Assembly (NCBI GenBank): GCA_023622385.1 | Contig: JAMNZI010000144.1 | Span: 1-32,070 of the forward strand | Length of the DNA stretch: 32,070 bases | Direction: 5' to 3' | From: Bacillota bacterium | Lineage (GTDB): Bacteria > Bacillota > Clostridia > Caldicoprobacterales > Caldicoprobacteraceae | Part shown: positions 8,260 to 17,970 of the stretch, one piece after another | Position numbering within the stretch: the first letter of the stretch is position 1 | Layout: every line of letters begins with the position of its first letter | The notes under the pieces: generated by a model | Database searches by the model: none | Told to the model about the DNA's origin: nothing | The model's input: the letters and a program-made list of their open reading frames with translations, nothing else | Translations under genes and position numbers: made by a program

Positions 8260-9447
8260 TTATTGAGAGGAGGATGTCACGCCCGGACCATCCCCACTCT
8301 CGGGCTCGGAGTTCAATTCCGGAGGCTTGGGACCCAAAAACTGGTAATAATCCACCTTTATTCTGCCGTTGTACAGCTTTCTCTTGCGATCGGCTTTGCG
8401 CCCAAAGAGGCGCTCAAAACCTTCATGAGGCGACAGTATATACAGCGACCAGGTATCAAGGGGCTTGAAAACCTGCCCCATTTCCCTGTACAGCTCTTCC
8501 ACCTCTTTTCTGTCACCCAACCTCTCTCCATAAGGGGGATTCGTGATAATACATCCGTATTTCCTTTTGGTACTGAACTTAGACAACGACTGGGTATGAA
8601 AGTCTATATAATCACCAACGCCTGCCAGCTTTGCATTATGCCGTGCCACTTTCAAGACCTTCCCATCGATGTCATAACCCAACAGTCTAAACCGCAAATC
8701 GCGGCGTATGGCATCCTTGGCCTCTTCCCTGGCCTGTTTCCAGATATCAGCAGAAATCCATGGCCACTTCTCCGAATCAAAAGTTCTATTGAGCCCCGGC
8801 GCCATGTTAAGGCCTATCATCGCGGCCTCAATTAAAATAGTACCCGAACCGCAGAATGGGTCCACAAGCAGCCTGTTGGGATTCCAAAAGCTGAGCTGAA
8901 CCAGTGCAGCGGCCAGGGTCTCCCTCAGCGGGGCTTTGCTCGCCATCTGACGGTAACCGCGTTTGTGCAGGCCGAAACCGCTGGCATCTATGGCTAATGT
9001 GGCCACATCCTTCAGAAGCGACACTTCTATGACAAACCTGGGCCCATTCTCATCAAACCAGCTCCTCCTGTATTTTTTCTTCAACCGTTCTACAATGGCC
9101 TTCTTCACTATAGCCTGACAGTCAGGAACGCTAAACAATTTCGATTTCACAGATTTGCCTATAACGGGGAAACAGGCATTTTCGGGCAGCACATCTTCCC
9201 AGGGCAGGGCTTTGGTCCGTTCAAACAGCTCTTCAAAAGTCAAAGCCGGAAATTCGCCCATCTTTACAAACACCCTGTCTGCTGACCGCAGCCACAGGTT
9301 TGCGCGGCTGATTGCGGAAACATCGGCTTTAAATGTAACCTTTCCATTATCCACCTTAACATTTTCATAGCCCAGTGCTCTTAACTCTCCGGCTACAATA
9401 GCTTCCACTCCAAAAGCAGCCGTAGCGACGATCTCAAATGTATCCAT
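8260..9447 (-). CDS. THUMP-domain class I rRNA methyltransferase (RlmL/YpsC-like)
   Basis: The 395-residue protein has an N-terminal THUMP RNA-binding domain (about residues 45-155). A Rossmann methyltransferase domain of the UPF0020 / RlmL N6/N2-methylase type follows. The SAM-binding motif is DPFCGSGT (186-193) and the catalytic motif is NPPYGERL (293-300). Family members, including B. subtilis YpsC, are thought to make m2G in 23S rRNA. The ATG at 9447 follows AGGAG with about 10 bases between. The last 15 or so residues (GDGPGVTSSSQ) are low-complexity. It is the last gene of the gcv-sda operon, probably by position only. A hairpin CTCAAT/ATTGAG spans its stop codon. Confidence 0.88.
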   Translation of the reverse strand: MDTFEIVATAAFGVEAIVAGELRALGYENVKVDNGKVTFKADVSAISRANLWLRSADRVFVKMGEFPALTFEELFERTKALPWEDVLPENACFPVIGKSVKSKLFSVPDCQAIVKKAIVERLKKKYRRSWFDENGPRFVIEVSLLKDVATLAIDASGFGLHKRGYRQMASKAPLRETLAAALVQLSFWNPNRLLVDPFCGSGTILIEAAMIGLNMAPGLNRTFDSEKWPWISADIWKQAREEAKDAIRRDLRFRLLGYDIDGKVLKVARHNAKLAGVGDYIDFHTQSLSKFSTKRKYGCIITNPPYGERLGDRKEVEELYREMGQVFKPLDTWSLYILSPHEGFERLFGRKADRKRKLYNGRIKVDYYQFLGPKPPELNSEPESGDGPGVTSSSQ

Positions 9448-9501
9448 ACTCCATACTCTCCTGCATTCTATTGCTTCATAAAGATATTTTACCTAGCGCA
9501 T

Positions 9502-10386
9502 TCAAGAGGAACTACAATATATTTCACTAGCTAATTTACGTGCTGTAGGGGTAGCAGCTAGACCTGCCTCAGCTGTTTCTTTTAAAGACGGATGCATCAG
9601 TTTCCCAACAGATTTCATGGCATCAATAACTTCATCTACCGGTATTACACTTTTAATTCCAGATAATGCGAGATCGGCAGCAACTAGTGCATTGGCAGCA
9701 CCCATAGCATTTCGCTTTATACATGGGACTTCTACCAACCCTGCTACTGGGTCGCATACCAAACCCAAAGTGGTTTTTAAAGCAATAGCGCATGCATGCC
9801 CTGCCATTTCGGGCGTTCCTCCCATCATTTCCACCAGCGCAGCAGCTGCCATTGCTGATGCACTTCCACATTCAGCCTGACATCCTCCTTCGGCGCCCGA
9901 AATACTAGCCCTCCGTGCAATTACCATTCCTATCCCAGCAGCAGTAAACATACTCATCACAATTCGAGAACGGGGGATATTCCTGTTTTCTTGTATTGTA
10001 AGAAGGACCGCTGGAATTATCCCACAAGACCCTGCTGTAGGCGCCGCCACAATCCTACCCATACAAGCATTCGTCTCAGCAAGAGCTAAAGCTTTAATAA
10101 GTACATTATCTAATACGGTTCCTCCTACGGTTTTACCATCATTCAAAGCTCTCTTAAGTCTAAACGCATCTCCTCCACTTAACCCACTCGCCGATTTGAG
10201 CATAGAAGTGGTTCCTTCATCTATCGCCTCTTCCATTACCTTAAGGTTCTTTTCCATTTTCTCGATAAGAACTTCTATAGGGCATTCCAGTACAATACTT
10301 TGATCTTCCAATACAATCTGATAAATCGTTTTGCCGCTCAAAGTAGCTTGCTCAATTAACTCCTGTACTGAATCATACGTCAACAC
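9502..10386 (-). CDS. sdaAA: L-serine dehydratase, alpha subunit (iron-sulfur)
   Basis: The catalytic subunit of the oxygen-sensitive [4Fe-4S] L-serine ammonia-lyase, which turns serine into pyruvate and ammonia. Cluster cysteines stand at C169 (in EGGCQAEC), C211 and C222 (CDPVAGLVEVPC). The 42- and 11-residue spacings match the known ligands of the L. pneumophila enzyme. A longer frame opens at ATG 10401, but GGAGGAG (10399-10393) lies inside it and is 6 bases before the GTG at 10386. The GTG start (MLTYDSVQELI) also matches B. subtilis SdaAA, giving 294 residues. The beta subunit lies upstream but is separated by about 185 bases, longer than usual. Confidence 0.93.
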   Translation of the reverse strand: MLTYDSVQELIEQATLSGKTIYQIVLEDQSIVLECPIEVLIEKMEKNLKVMEEAIDEGTTSMLKSASGLSGGDAFRLKRALNDGKTVGGTVLDNVLIKALALAETNACMGRIVAAPTAGSCGIIPAVLLTIQENRNIPRSRIVMSMFTAAGIGMVIARRASISGAEGGCQAECGSASAMAAAALVEMMGGTPEMAGHACAIALKTTLGLVCDPVAGLVEVPCIKRNAMGAANALVAADLALSGIKSVIPVDEVIDAMKSVGKLMHPSLKETAEAGLAATPTARKLASEIYCSSS

Positions 10387-10571
10387 TCGTATCTCCTCCA
10401 TATTTGGAGTACCTATCCGATTGAACTTATCACCACAACCAGCTTAGTTGTTTCATTGTTTCTCAAACTAGTATATCTTAAAAGTAGTAATTTCTCTCCT
10501 TATAGTGAATCTTCAAAATACAGAATCATACTGGATTTTACCATAATAAAATTATAGCGATATAGATTTTA
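10387..10571 (-). other. Gap between sdaAB and sdaAA
   Basis: The two subunit genes of one enzyme are 185 AT-rich bases apart. An AAGGAGAG sequence occurs on the minus strand near 10500, but it is followed by no start codon and a stop within eight codons. A TATAAT-like box lies close to the sdaAB stop. The gap may hold an internal promoter for sdaAA or the debris of a lost small gene; no hairpin terminator is apparent. Confidence 0.35.
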
Positions 10572-11231
10572 TTACTCGGAAGGAACCACCACAGCAAAAG
10601 TAACACAATTGATCGACCTTATACTCATCATAAGTTCATTGTCAATCAGCTGATCTGTTTCAATAATCATTATAGCTTTACCGCCCCGACAGGAACGGGA
10701 TACCTTCATCTGAGCTATATTGATACAGCCCCTGGCCAGAATGTGCGTCACCGCAGCTACGGCTCCTGGCATATCATTATGGAATACAACAAGTGTATGA
10801 CCCTCCCCTCTGAAATTCACCTCCAAACCATTTATCTTATTGATGATTATTCTTCCACCGCCTATTGAAGAACCCAATATCTCTAGTTCCCTTCCCGATT
10901 TACCCTTCAAAGATATTAATACAGTATTAGGATGTACATCACCCAGATCGGCTGTTGCAAAACTATAACTCATTCCCATATTATTGGCAAACGTCAAACT
11001 ATCTTTAATTCTTCTGTCATCGGGAAGCATACCCAATAATCCAGCTAGAATTGCCCTGTCAGTACCATGTCCTTTATACGTCTTAGCAAAAGACCCATGA
11101 AAAACAATACGGACGTTCAAGGGCTCCTCGTTTAATAAAAACCTGGCAATCCTTCCTATTCGCACAGCTCCTGCAGTATGAGAACTAGACGGCCCTACCA
11201 TTACAGGTCCTATAATGTCAAAGACATTCAC
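10572..11231 (-). CDS. sdaAB: L-serine dehydratase, beta subunit
   Basis: The partner subunit of SdaAA, 219 residues long. The N-terminal domain carries FDIIGPVMVGPSSSHTAGA, the family signature, at about residues 4-22. A C-terminal ACT domain (about 145-215, HTLVVFHNDMPGAVAAVTHIL) probably senses an amino acid such as serine. An ATG at 11252 opens the frame, but the strong AGAGGAGGAAGG lies within those codons, seven bases before the GTG at 11231, which is the expected N-terminus (MNVFDIIGP). It begins about 42 bases after gcvPB, so it should be co-transcribed with the glycine cleavage genes. Confidence 0.93.
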   Translation of the reverse strand: MNVFDIIGPVMVGPSSSHTAGAVRIGRIARFLLNEEPLNVRIVFHGSFAKTYKGHGTDRAILAGLLGMLPDDRRIKDSLTFANNMGMSYSFATADLGDVHPNTVLISLKGKSGRELEILGSSIGGGRIIINKINGLEVNFRGEGHTLVVFHNDMPGAVAAVTHILARGCINIAQMKVSRSCRGGKAIMIIETDQLIDNELMMSIRSINCVTFAVVVPSE

Positions 11232-11273
11232 GGACCTTCCTCCTCTAACCATTTCTTATGGATTTTATCATTT

Positions 11274-12725
11274 TCACGGCTTCCACCTCAGCACCGGATT
11301 TCGTGCAGCCTTAGCCTCATCAAGCCGCCTGACGGGCGTGGTATGCGGAGCGCCTTTCACCTTTTCGGGTTGATCCTCCACCTCCTGTGCAATCTCAATC
11401 AAAGCATCGGCAAAGGCATCCAAAGTCTCCTTGCTTTCGGTTTCGGTAGGCTCGATCATCAACGCCTCCTTTACTATAAGCGGGAAGTACATTGTAGGCG
11501 GATGAAAGCCAAAATCCATGAGCCGCTTAGCGATATCCAGCGCCGATACGCCCCTTTCCTTTTGCCTCTGTGCTGATATGACAAACTCATGCATGCATCT
11601 TCGGTTGTATGGTATCTGATAGTGGTCCTTAAGGCGTTCCATGAGATAATTGGCATTAAGAACGGCAAATTCAGATACCTCTCTAAGCCCCTCTGATCCC
11701 ATGGACATGATGTAAGCATACGCTTTAAGTATTACGCTAAAATTCCCATAAAACGACTTCACTCGCCCTATGGAAAGCGGCCTATCATAATCTAAATGAT
11801 AAACGCCATCTTTAAATTCCACCACGGGCACCGGCAGATAGGGTTCAAGCTCCTTCTTGACGCCCACAGGCCCTGAACCAGGTCCTCCACCGCCGTGCGG
11901 CGTGCTGAATGTCTTGTGCAGGTTGAGGTGTACCACATCGAAACCCATATCGCCAGGCCGTGCTATCCCCAGTATGGCGTTCATGTTGGCGCCATCGTAG
12001 TACAGCAGCCCACCGGCCTTGTGGACGATATCTGCTATCTCCAGTATATTTCCCTCAAACAGTCCCAAAGTATTGGGGTTGGTGAGCATGAGCCCTGCCG
12101 TGGTATCGTCCACCGCAGCTTTAAGCGCTTCTAAATCAACCTCTCCCCTATCGTTGGATTTTACCTCCACCACCTCAAATCCCACCATAGCAGCCGAAGC
12201 GGGGTTGGTACCGTGAGCCGAATCGGGCACGATAATCTTATTCCGCCTAATGTCGCCGCGGTGCTGATGATACGCCTTTATTATCATGAGCCCTGTCATC
12301 TCGCCGTGTGCTCCAGCAGCCGGCTGAAGCGAAAACCTGTCCATGCCGGTGATCTCCGACAAAAGCCTATCCATCCTATACAGTATCTCCAGGCAACCCT
12401 GAACAGCCTCATCGGGCTGAAGAGGGTGCACCTGAGTAAATCCTGGCAAAGAGGCCACATCCTCATTGACTTTGGGGTTATATTTCATAGTACAGGATCC
12501 CAAAGGATAAAAGCCCGAATCCACTCCATAATTAAGCCGCGAGAGACGAGTAAAATGCCTGATAACGTCTACTTCGCTCACCTCTGGTAGCATTGCATCT
12601 TGTTCCCTCAAACACTCCTTAGGTACCATCTCTTCCAGCGCCAGCTGCGGCACATCGCAATGGGGTAGGGAATAGGCCTTACGCCCCGGCTTGCTCATCT
12701 CAAATATTAGGGGCCTCCCCTTCAT
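11274..12725 (-). CDS. gcvPB: Glycine dehydrogenase (decarboxylating) subunit 2
   Basis: This is the C-terminal half of the P-protein as a separate chain of 483 residues, with the PLP lysine K271 in [16 protein letters not shown]. With GcvPA it decarboxylates glycine and passes the aminomethyl group to lipoyl-GcvH. GGAGGTGA lies eight bases before the ATG. The ATG overlaps the gcvPA stop as ATGA, so the two halves are translationally coupled. Two-chain P-proteins are usual in Firmicutes and archaea. Confidence 0.97.
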   Translation of the reverse strand: MKGRPLIFEMSKPGRKAYSLPHCDVPQLALEEMVPKECLREQDAMLPEVSEVDVIRHFTRLSRLNYGVDSGFYPLGSCTMKYNPKVNEDVASLPGFTQVHPLQPDEAVQGCLEILYRMDRLLSEITGMDRFSLQPAAGAHGEMTGLMIIKAYHQHRGDIRRNKIIVPDSAHGTNPASAAMVGFEVVEVKSNDRGEVDLEALKAAVDDTTAGLMLTNPNTLGLFEGNILEIADIVHKAGGLLYYDGANMNAILGIARPGDMGFDVVHLNLHKTFSTPHGGGGPGSGPVGVKKELEPYLPVPVVEFKDGVYHLDYDRPLSIGRVKSFYGNFSVILKAYAYIMSMGSEGLREVSEFAVLNANYLMERLKDHYQIPYNRRCMHEFVISAQRQKERGVSALDIAKRLMDFGFHPPTMYFPLIVKEALMIEPTETESKETLDAFADALIEIAQEVEDQPEKVKGAPHTTPVRRLDEAKAARNPVLRWKP

Positions 12726-14062
12726 CGCTGGCTCACCTCCCTAACCAACGCATCGATCTCTTCCCTTGTCCTTTTCTCGGTCACCGCCACCAGCCAACCG
12801 CCTTGAAGCTCTGGATAGTCCTTCTCCACAACATACCCGCCAATGATGCCGCAGGAAAGCAGCGCTTTATTTAATTCCTCCACCGGAGTAGGAACTTTCA
12901 CCAGAAACTCATCAAAAAACGGCGTTGAAAATACGGGGCTGCATCCCGCTCCCGAAATCAGCCTTTCAAAGGCGTAATGCGCCTTTCTCATGGATAGCAA
13001 GGCCACTTCCTTTAAGCCTTCTCTTCCCAGCACAGACAGATACACAGTGGCCGCTAGGGCATTTAGGGCCTCGTTAGAACATATGTTGGATGTCGCCTTC
13101 TCCCTTCTTATGTGCTGTTCCCTCGTCTGAAGAGTGAGCACGAAAGCCCTATTACCCTCCAAATCCACAGTTTGCCCCACGATCCTACCTGGCATCCTGC
13201 GCATCAGCTTCTGGGTTGTGGCCATAAAGCCAAGATAAGGACCACCAAAATTAAGCGGGTTGCCAAGGGGTTGTCCTTCTCCCACCACAATATCCGCCCC
13301 GCAATGCCCCGGGGGTTTGAGCACGGCCAATGAAATGGGATTTGCGCTTATAACCAGCAGCCCACCAAAATGATGGACCACTTCGGCAATTTGATCGAGA
13401 AGCTCTATTACACCAAAAAAGTTGGGGTTTTGTACCACAACCGCCGCTATATCGCGATTCATATGCTGTTTGAGCTCCTCCATATCCACCCTGCCGTCGT
13501 CATAGCCTATCTCCTGCACATTTATGCCCCTAAACCTGCCGTAGGTGACAATGACTTCTCTGCTTTGTGGATGGACGGACCTGGCAACCAACACCTTTCC
13601 CTTTCCGGTGGCTTGGCAGGCCATGCACACCGCCTCTGCCAATGCCGAGGCGCCATCATACATGGAGGCATTTGCCACATCCATGCCTGTCAACTCACAT
13701 ATCATAGTCTGGTACTCGAAAATGGCCTGAAGCGTTCCCTGGCTTATCTCAGGCTGATAAGGGGTATAGGAAGTATAAAATTCCTGGCGGGCCAGCACGT
13801 GCTTCACCACGCTGGGAATATAGCGGTCGTAGGCCCCTGCTCCAAGAAAACACACATATTCGTCAACTATCTTATTTTTAGCCGCAACAGCCCTCATGTG
13901 GCTCACCAGTTCCATCTCGGATAGCGGTGCAGGCAAAGAGAGACTATCCTTTAGCCGCACTTCAGGCGGGATATCCTCATAGAGCTGTTCAATGTTATGT
14001 AGCCCCAACTTTTCAAGCATATCCTGCCGATCTTGGTCAGTATTGGGAATATACCTTCCCAT
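12722..14062 (-). CDS. gcvPA: Glycine dehydrogenase (decarboxylating) subunit 1
   Basis: The N-terminal half of the P-protein, 446 residues from the chosen start. It lacks the PLP lysine but has the family features, including [15 protein letters not shown] and NPNFFGVIE in the PLP-fold core and a C-terminal [14 protein letters not shown]. The frame is open to an ATG at 14083, but GAGGAGG lies seven bases before the ATG at 14062 ([12 protein letters not shown]), which is the normal family start. It follows the gcvH stop by two bases. Confidence 0.96.
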   Translation of the reverse strand: MGRYIPNTDQDRQDMLEKLGLHNIEQLYEDIPPEVRLKDSLSLPAPLSEMELVSHMRAVAAKNKIVDEYVCFLGAGAYDRYIPSVVKHVLARQEFYTSYTPYQPEISQGTLQAIFEYQTMICELTGMDVANASMYDGASALAEAVCMACQATGKGKVLVARSVHPQSREVIVTYGRFRGINVQEIGYDDGRVDMEELKQHMNRDIAAVVVQNPNFFGVIELLDQIAEVVHHFGGLLVISANPISLAVLKPPGHCGADIVVGEGQPLGNPLNFGGPYLGFMATTQKLMRRMPGRIVGQTVDLEGNRAFVLTLQTREQHIRREKATSNICSNEALNALAATVYLSVLGREGLKEVALLSMRKAHYAFERLISGAGCSPVFSTPFFDEFLVKVPTPVEELNKALLSCGIIGGYVVEKDYPELQGGWLVAVTEKRTREEIDALVREVSQR

Positions 14063-14064
14063 CC

Positions 14065-14454
14065 CTACTCCTCCTCTTCGCAAAACCGCTCATAACTTTC
14101 GGCGTCCATCAGAGCGTCCAGCTCGCCTGGATCTGACATTTCCAGAATTAAAATCCAGTTTTCATAAGGATCTTGATTTATGAGCTCGGGAGAAGCCTCA
14201 AGTGCAGTGTTGACTTCTACCACCGTACCCGAAACCGGCGAATACACATCTGATGCTGCTTTTACCGATTCTACTACTGCTACGGCGTCACCTACTTGCA
14301 CATTGCGCCCCACCTCAGGCAAGTCAACAAACACTATATCGCCCAGCGAATCTTGAGCATAGTCAGTAATTCCTATTATGGCTCTATTGCCATCCACCTT
14401 TACCCATTCGTGTTCTTTGGAATACCTTAAACCTTTTATAACTTTCACCTTCAT
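14065..14454 (-). CDS. gcvH: Glycine cleavage system H protein
   Basis: A lipoyl carrier of 129 residues that shuttles the aminomethyl group between the P and T proteins. The lipoylation site is K65 in VVESVKAASDVYSPVSG. The fold matches full length, with a short acidic tail ending in EEEE. AGGAGG lies four bases before the ATG at 14454; a TTG one codon earlier is too close to it. About 180 bases separate it from gcvT upstream, the only large gap before sdaAB in this operon. No lipoate ligase gene is in the window. Confidence 0.96.
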   Translation of the reverse strand: MKVKVIKGLRYSKEHEWVKVDGNRAIIGITDYAQDSLGDIVFVDLPEVGRNVQVGDAVAVVESVKAASDVYSPVSGTVVEVNTALEASPELINQDPYENWILILEMSDPGELDALMDAESYERFCEEEE

Positions 14455-14635
14455 CAAACCTCCTATATAATATAATAATGGCCAAAATGTACCCTATAAA
14501 CGCAACTTGGGGGCACCCACTTTGGCAACAAAAACTAACCCCCCATAGCCTTTCGGATATCATGGATATCATAAAGCAGATATTTTAGATAATGCTCATC
14601 TATAATTTAACATTTAATGAATCTTTGAGCAACTT

Positions 14636-15730
14636 TTATTTTTTATATTGTTTTGCATAAAAAGGAATTTTAACCACTTCAGCCTTCAAAGCCTTGTTCC
14701 TCACAATTACATCTACATGAGAGCTCTGTGCTGCATACGAAACATCAATAAGAGCCAAGGCAATATTCTTTTTCAGGGTTGGAGAAAAACTGCCCGAAGT
14801 AATATAACCTATATTCCTACCCTTCACTTGAACCTCATAGCCCTGCCGCGGAATTCCTTTATCAATCATTTCCAGGCCCACCAGCTTTCGTGAAATACCA
14901 CCTTCTTTCTGCTTGAGCAGCGCCTCACGCCCTATAAAGTCGGCTTTATCAAGCCTTACAAATCTATCCAGTCCGGCTTCCAATGGTGAAATATCAGGAG
15001 AAAGCTCATGGTCATAAAGCGGAAGAGCAGCCTCCAATCGCAGCGTATCCCGGGCACCCAATCCCGCAGGCATTACATGAAACTCCTCACCTGCATCCAT
15101 AATGGCCTCCCACACCTTCAAAGCTCTGTCGGCCGGCACGTATATCTCAAACCCATCCTCACCGGTATATCCCGTCCGTGAAAGAAGGGCCGATACTCCA
15201 GCGATACTGACGCCATCTGCAAACCTAAAAAATTTAACACTATCCAGTGGGATATCCGCAATCTTTTGTAAAACCTCCTGGGATTTTGGCCCCTGAAGAG
15301 CTAGCTGTGCATATTGTTCGGACAAGTCTTCAACCTCCACATCATGGGGCTTATGGCTCTCTATCCATTGGACATCCTTTTGAATGTTGGCAGCATTGAC
15401 CACCAGCAAATATCGTTCGGCATCGAATTTGTAAACCAGCAGGTCATCCACAGTCCCACCATCGGGATAGCACATGGGCGAATAAAGGACCCGAAATTCG
15501 CGCATACCTGATATATCGTTGGTTATTAGCTTTTGAATGAACTCGGTAGCACCCCTCCCCCTTATCATCACCTCACCCATGTGGGACACATCAAATAAGC
15601 CTGCCCGCTGGCGCACCGCCTCATGTTCCTCCAAAATCCCTGTATACTGAAGCGGCATCATCCAGCCACCAAACTCGATCATCTTTGCTCCTAAAGATAC
15701 ATGTTTCTCATAAAGTGGCGTCTTTTTCAA
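14636..15730 (-). CDS. gcvT: Aminomethyltransferase (glycine cleavage T protein)
   Basis: A 364-residue enzyme that releases ammonia from the aminomethyl-lipoyl H protein and makes 5,10-methylene-THF. The N-terminal THF-binding domain contains MIEFGGWMMPLQY and FDVSHMGEV. The central LSRTGYTGEDGFEIY and the C-terminal barrel GYITSGSFSPTLKKNIALALI are typical. The start is TTG, seven bases after AAGGAGG. It is the first gene of the operon. A TACAAT -10 lies at 15781-15776 with a weak -35. I see no glycine riboswitch in the 200-base leader, which is where many Firmicutes have one. Confidence 0.97.
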   Translation of the reverse strand: MKKTPLYEKHVSLGAKMIEFGGWMMPLQYTGILEEHEAVRQRAGLFDVSHMGEVMIRGRGATEFIQKLITNDISGMREFRVLYSPMCYPDGGTVDDLLVYKFDAERYLLVVNAANIQKDVQWIESHKPHDVEVEDLSEQYAQLALQGPKSQEVLQKIADIPLDSVKFFRFADGVSIAGVSALLSRTGYTGEDGFEIYVPADRALKVWEAIMDAGEEFHVMPAGLGARDTLRLEAALPLYDHELSPDISPLEAGLDRFVRLDKADFIGREALLKQKEGGISRKLVGLEMIDKGIPRQGYEVQVKGRNIGYITSGSFSPTLKKNIALALIDVSYAAQSSHVDVIVRNKALKAEVVKIPFYAKQYKK

Positions 15731-15930
15731 TTTAATACCTCCTTAAAACGCAAAATAATTTACCGGCTTAGCTTTATTGTAGCACAAAAGACGTTTTCCG
15801 ATTATCATTTTCTGCATTTCACTCCATTCAATATATACTCCGGTTCGATTAAAATTTAATCTGTATGAGCTTCAATCAAACGACATTAGCATCTTTAAAA
15901 AAGATTATCAGCATTTTCATAAAAATAAAA

Positions 15931-15957
15931 AGGGGATGACATCACAAGCCAGCCCCT
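15931..15957 (-). terminator. Terminator of the thioesterase-TPR-MFS operon
   Basis: On the minus strand AGGGG-C-TGGC pairs with GTCA-T-CCCCT around a short loop and is followed by TTTTATTTTTATG. It lies about 115 bases after the MFS stop and insulates the gcvT promoter downstream. Confidence 0.8.
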
Positions 15958-16073
15958 CACAGTATAAGTTTCTAACCATATTGTACGGGTATTACCCTTT
16001 CGATTCCACACCTTGTAAGTTCGAATCCCCAAAGTTCTGTTGGGACGCGGCTCTTTATTCGAGATTTAAATTT

Positions 16074-17285
16074 TCAATGGGAATCAACGCTCTGCACGCT
16101 CTGAGCATAGCGCTTTTCCTTCTGCCTGTGCCTGTAAATATAAACCCCTACAGCCAACAACGCGATGCCCCAGATAACGAGGGACCTCATTCCCCGTTCC
16201 AGACCTATGGCTTGGGAGACCAAACCCGTAATTGCTGGCACAGTCATGCTTCCCAGCGCTGCCGTCATAACAAGCGTCCCGGTGATAAATCCTTTTTGTT
16301 CAGGATACATGCCTCCCGCTATAGCAATGGCGGTGGGAAATAGCCCCCCGAAGAAAAAGCCCGTAAACCCAAGCCCAGTTATTGTCAAGACCACAAACGG
16401 GCTAAACAGGGCCACTACCATAGATACAAGGCCTCCCAGCGCGCTTAAAAATATCACCCTATGATATCCCATCTTCTCGGCCACTATGCTACACGCGAAC
16501 CTGCCTGATGCCAATCCCAGGTTGTACACTGCAAGAGTCCCTGAAGCAAAAAACACCGGCAGTCTTACCACATCACCCATATACTTGTTTATCCAGGTAT
16601 TGATGCTATGCCCGGCTCCTGAATACAGGAACATCACCATGCTCAACAGCCACAAATAGCTTGAAGTGAACAGCATCCTATACGGCCATGAACCGGCTTG
16701 CTTTACATAGCCATCCGAATGCGGAAAAGTCTGAAACGCAAGAAATAAGGTGATAATCACGCCTATTGCGGCGTTAATATAGTAGACCGCACGCCAGTAT
16801 TCGGTATAGCTCAAAATTGTTCCCGACACCAAAGGCCCCATGAGGCATCCCACGGCAAAGAACATGTTCGCCTTATTGAGCATGCCGCTGGATCTATCGG
16901 GATACATATCCATAATAGTCGAGCTGCCCGCAGCATCAACCGCTCCATGCCCTATGCCGGCAATAAAAGCAAATGCAAGGGCAACAGGAAAGTGTGACAG
17001 GCTGCCCACCCCTATAAGCCCCAGGGTAAGGCATAGGGTCCCCAATATTACCACCCATTTAGCGCCAATGCGATCCGTCAGCAGGCCGCACAGCACAACC
17101 AGCAGCATTCTGCCCATGGCCATAAAGCTAGCAAACAAGCCTGCTTGGGCAAGGTTAATGCGGTAATTCTCTATCAAAAAGGACATGGTGGCCCCAAAGA
17201 CCGTAAAAGTCAGCCCGATGAGGAAAAACGCACCGTAAATCGACAGGGTAATAAGCCTTTTACTTGTATCAGCTGTCCTCACCAA
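16074..17285 (-). CDS. MFS transporter
   Basis: A twelve-helix major facilitator protein of about 403 residues. The loop 2-3 motif GLLTDRIGAKWVV (about residues 68-80) and the charged loop after helix 8 are visible. The shape, with IAGIGHGAVDAAGSSTIMD, resembles FucP-like and general sugar-type MFS permeases, but no substrate can be named. The frame opens at a GTG at 17300; GGGGG lies 8 bases before a TTG at 17285, which I prefer, and a GTG at 17282 is also possible. It is the last gene of an operon with a thioesterase and a TPR-like protein and ends in a terminator. Confidence 0.83.
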   Translation of the reverse strand: MVRTADTSKRLITLSIYGAFFLIGLTFTVFGATMSFLIENYRINLAQAGLFASFMAMGRMLLVVLCGLLTDRIGAKWVVILGTLCLTLGLIGVGSLSHFPVALAFAFIAGIGHGAVDAAGSSTIMDMYPDRSSGMLNKANMFFAVGCLMGPLVSGTILSYTEYWRAVYYINAAIGVIITLFLAFQTFPHSDGYVKQAGSWPYRMLFTSSYLWLLSMVMFLYSGAGHSINTWINKYMGDVVRLPVFFASGTLAVYNLGLASGRFACSIVAEKMGYHRVIFLSALGGLVSMVVALFSPFVVLTITGLGFTGFFFGGLFPTAIAIAGGMYPEQKGFITGTLVMTAALGSMTVPAITGLVSQAIGLERGMRSLVIWGIALLAVGVYIYRHRQKEKRYAQSVQSVDSH

Positions 17286-17326
17286 AATTAATACCCCCAC
17301 TTCGCATCATTACCAAAATATTACAA

Positions 17327-17938
17327 CTAGATGATACAGGAGATCAACCATGCGATGCACAAAAAAATTAAAATTATGTAAATCAAAGGCAAGGCCTTCT
17401 TGAAAACGCGTTTACAGAAGCGCAATACCATAAAAGGGTCGTATGCACGCAAAATATGGTACAAGGCTTCCCTGTACTCTTCGTTCTCAGGCGCCATGTT
17501 GACGGCCTGTTGAATGCTGCTGTAACCCTCAGCATACAGCCCCTTTTCCCACAACACCACGCCATTGAGATAGTACCACTGCGCCGTCTTTTTCGTTATA
17601 GCAGCCAATGCAGTTTCAGCCTCTTCAATTCTCCCAAGCAATATGAGGTCACGTATATTCTGATATGCACCTGCCTCGGTATCATAGGTCCAGGGCCATT
17701 GCCAGCGGTCACCCAATTTACTTTTGCCATTCACCTTTGTATCGCTTAAAATGGGACTAGGAACATCCATGGGTTGAAATCCACTCAAAATCTTGCCCTT
17801 TACCACTATATTTAAATTGCCTTGATTTAAATCGCCTTGTTCAACGCTATGACCTTTTTGTTGCGCTTCATCCTGAATATTCGTCGTTCTATAGGCCGGT
17901 GCTTTCCACAACGGCCCCGGCACCTTACCGATCTTCAT
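17327..17938 (-). CDS. Hypothetical TPR-like protein with C-terminal membrane anchor
   Basis: I do not recognise this 203-residue protein as a named family. The N-terminal 75 residues are polar and low in structure. A helical-repeat segment follows (about 90-165; AQWYYLNGVVLWEKGLYAEGY and a following AVNMAPENEEYREAL), which has the TPR spacing of small and large residues. A hydrophobic helix (about 185-201, LPLIYIILIFLCIAWLI) closes the protein, so it is probably tail-anchored with the repeats in the cytoplasm. The ATG follows GGGGGT. Gaps of about 30-40 bases on both sides put it in one operon with the thioesterase and the MFS transporter; it may serve as a scaffold, but that is a guess. Confidence 0.6.
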   Translation of the reverse strand: MKIGKVPGPLWKAPAYRTTNIQDEAQQKGHSVEQGDLNQGNLNIVVKGKILSGFQPMDVPSPILSDTKVNGKSKLGDRWQWPWTYDTEAGAYQNIRDLILLGRIEEAETALAAITKKTAQWYYLNGVVLWEKGLYAEGYSSIQQAVNMAPENEEYREALYHILRAYDPFMVLRFCKRVFKKALPLIYIILIFLCIAWLISCII

Positions 17939-17970
17939 CCCTATACCCCCACCACGCCCACATTACCATA

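Noticed and set aside
14384-14572. 62-codon frame overlapping the gcvH start
   Set aside because: It has no ribosome binding site and runs out of frame into gcvH, whose start is well supported.
15731-15930. Possible glycine riboswitch before gcvT
   Set aside because: I looked for the conserved GGAGAG and GCCGAAGG-type blocks and found none on the minus strand.
16014-16034. tRNA T-arm-like sequence AGTTCGAATCC
   Set aside because: The bases flanking the TTCGAAT loop do not pair and no acceptor or anticodon arm is nearby, so it is chance.
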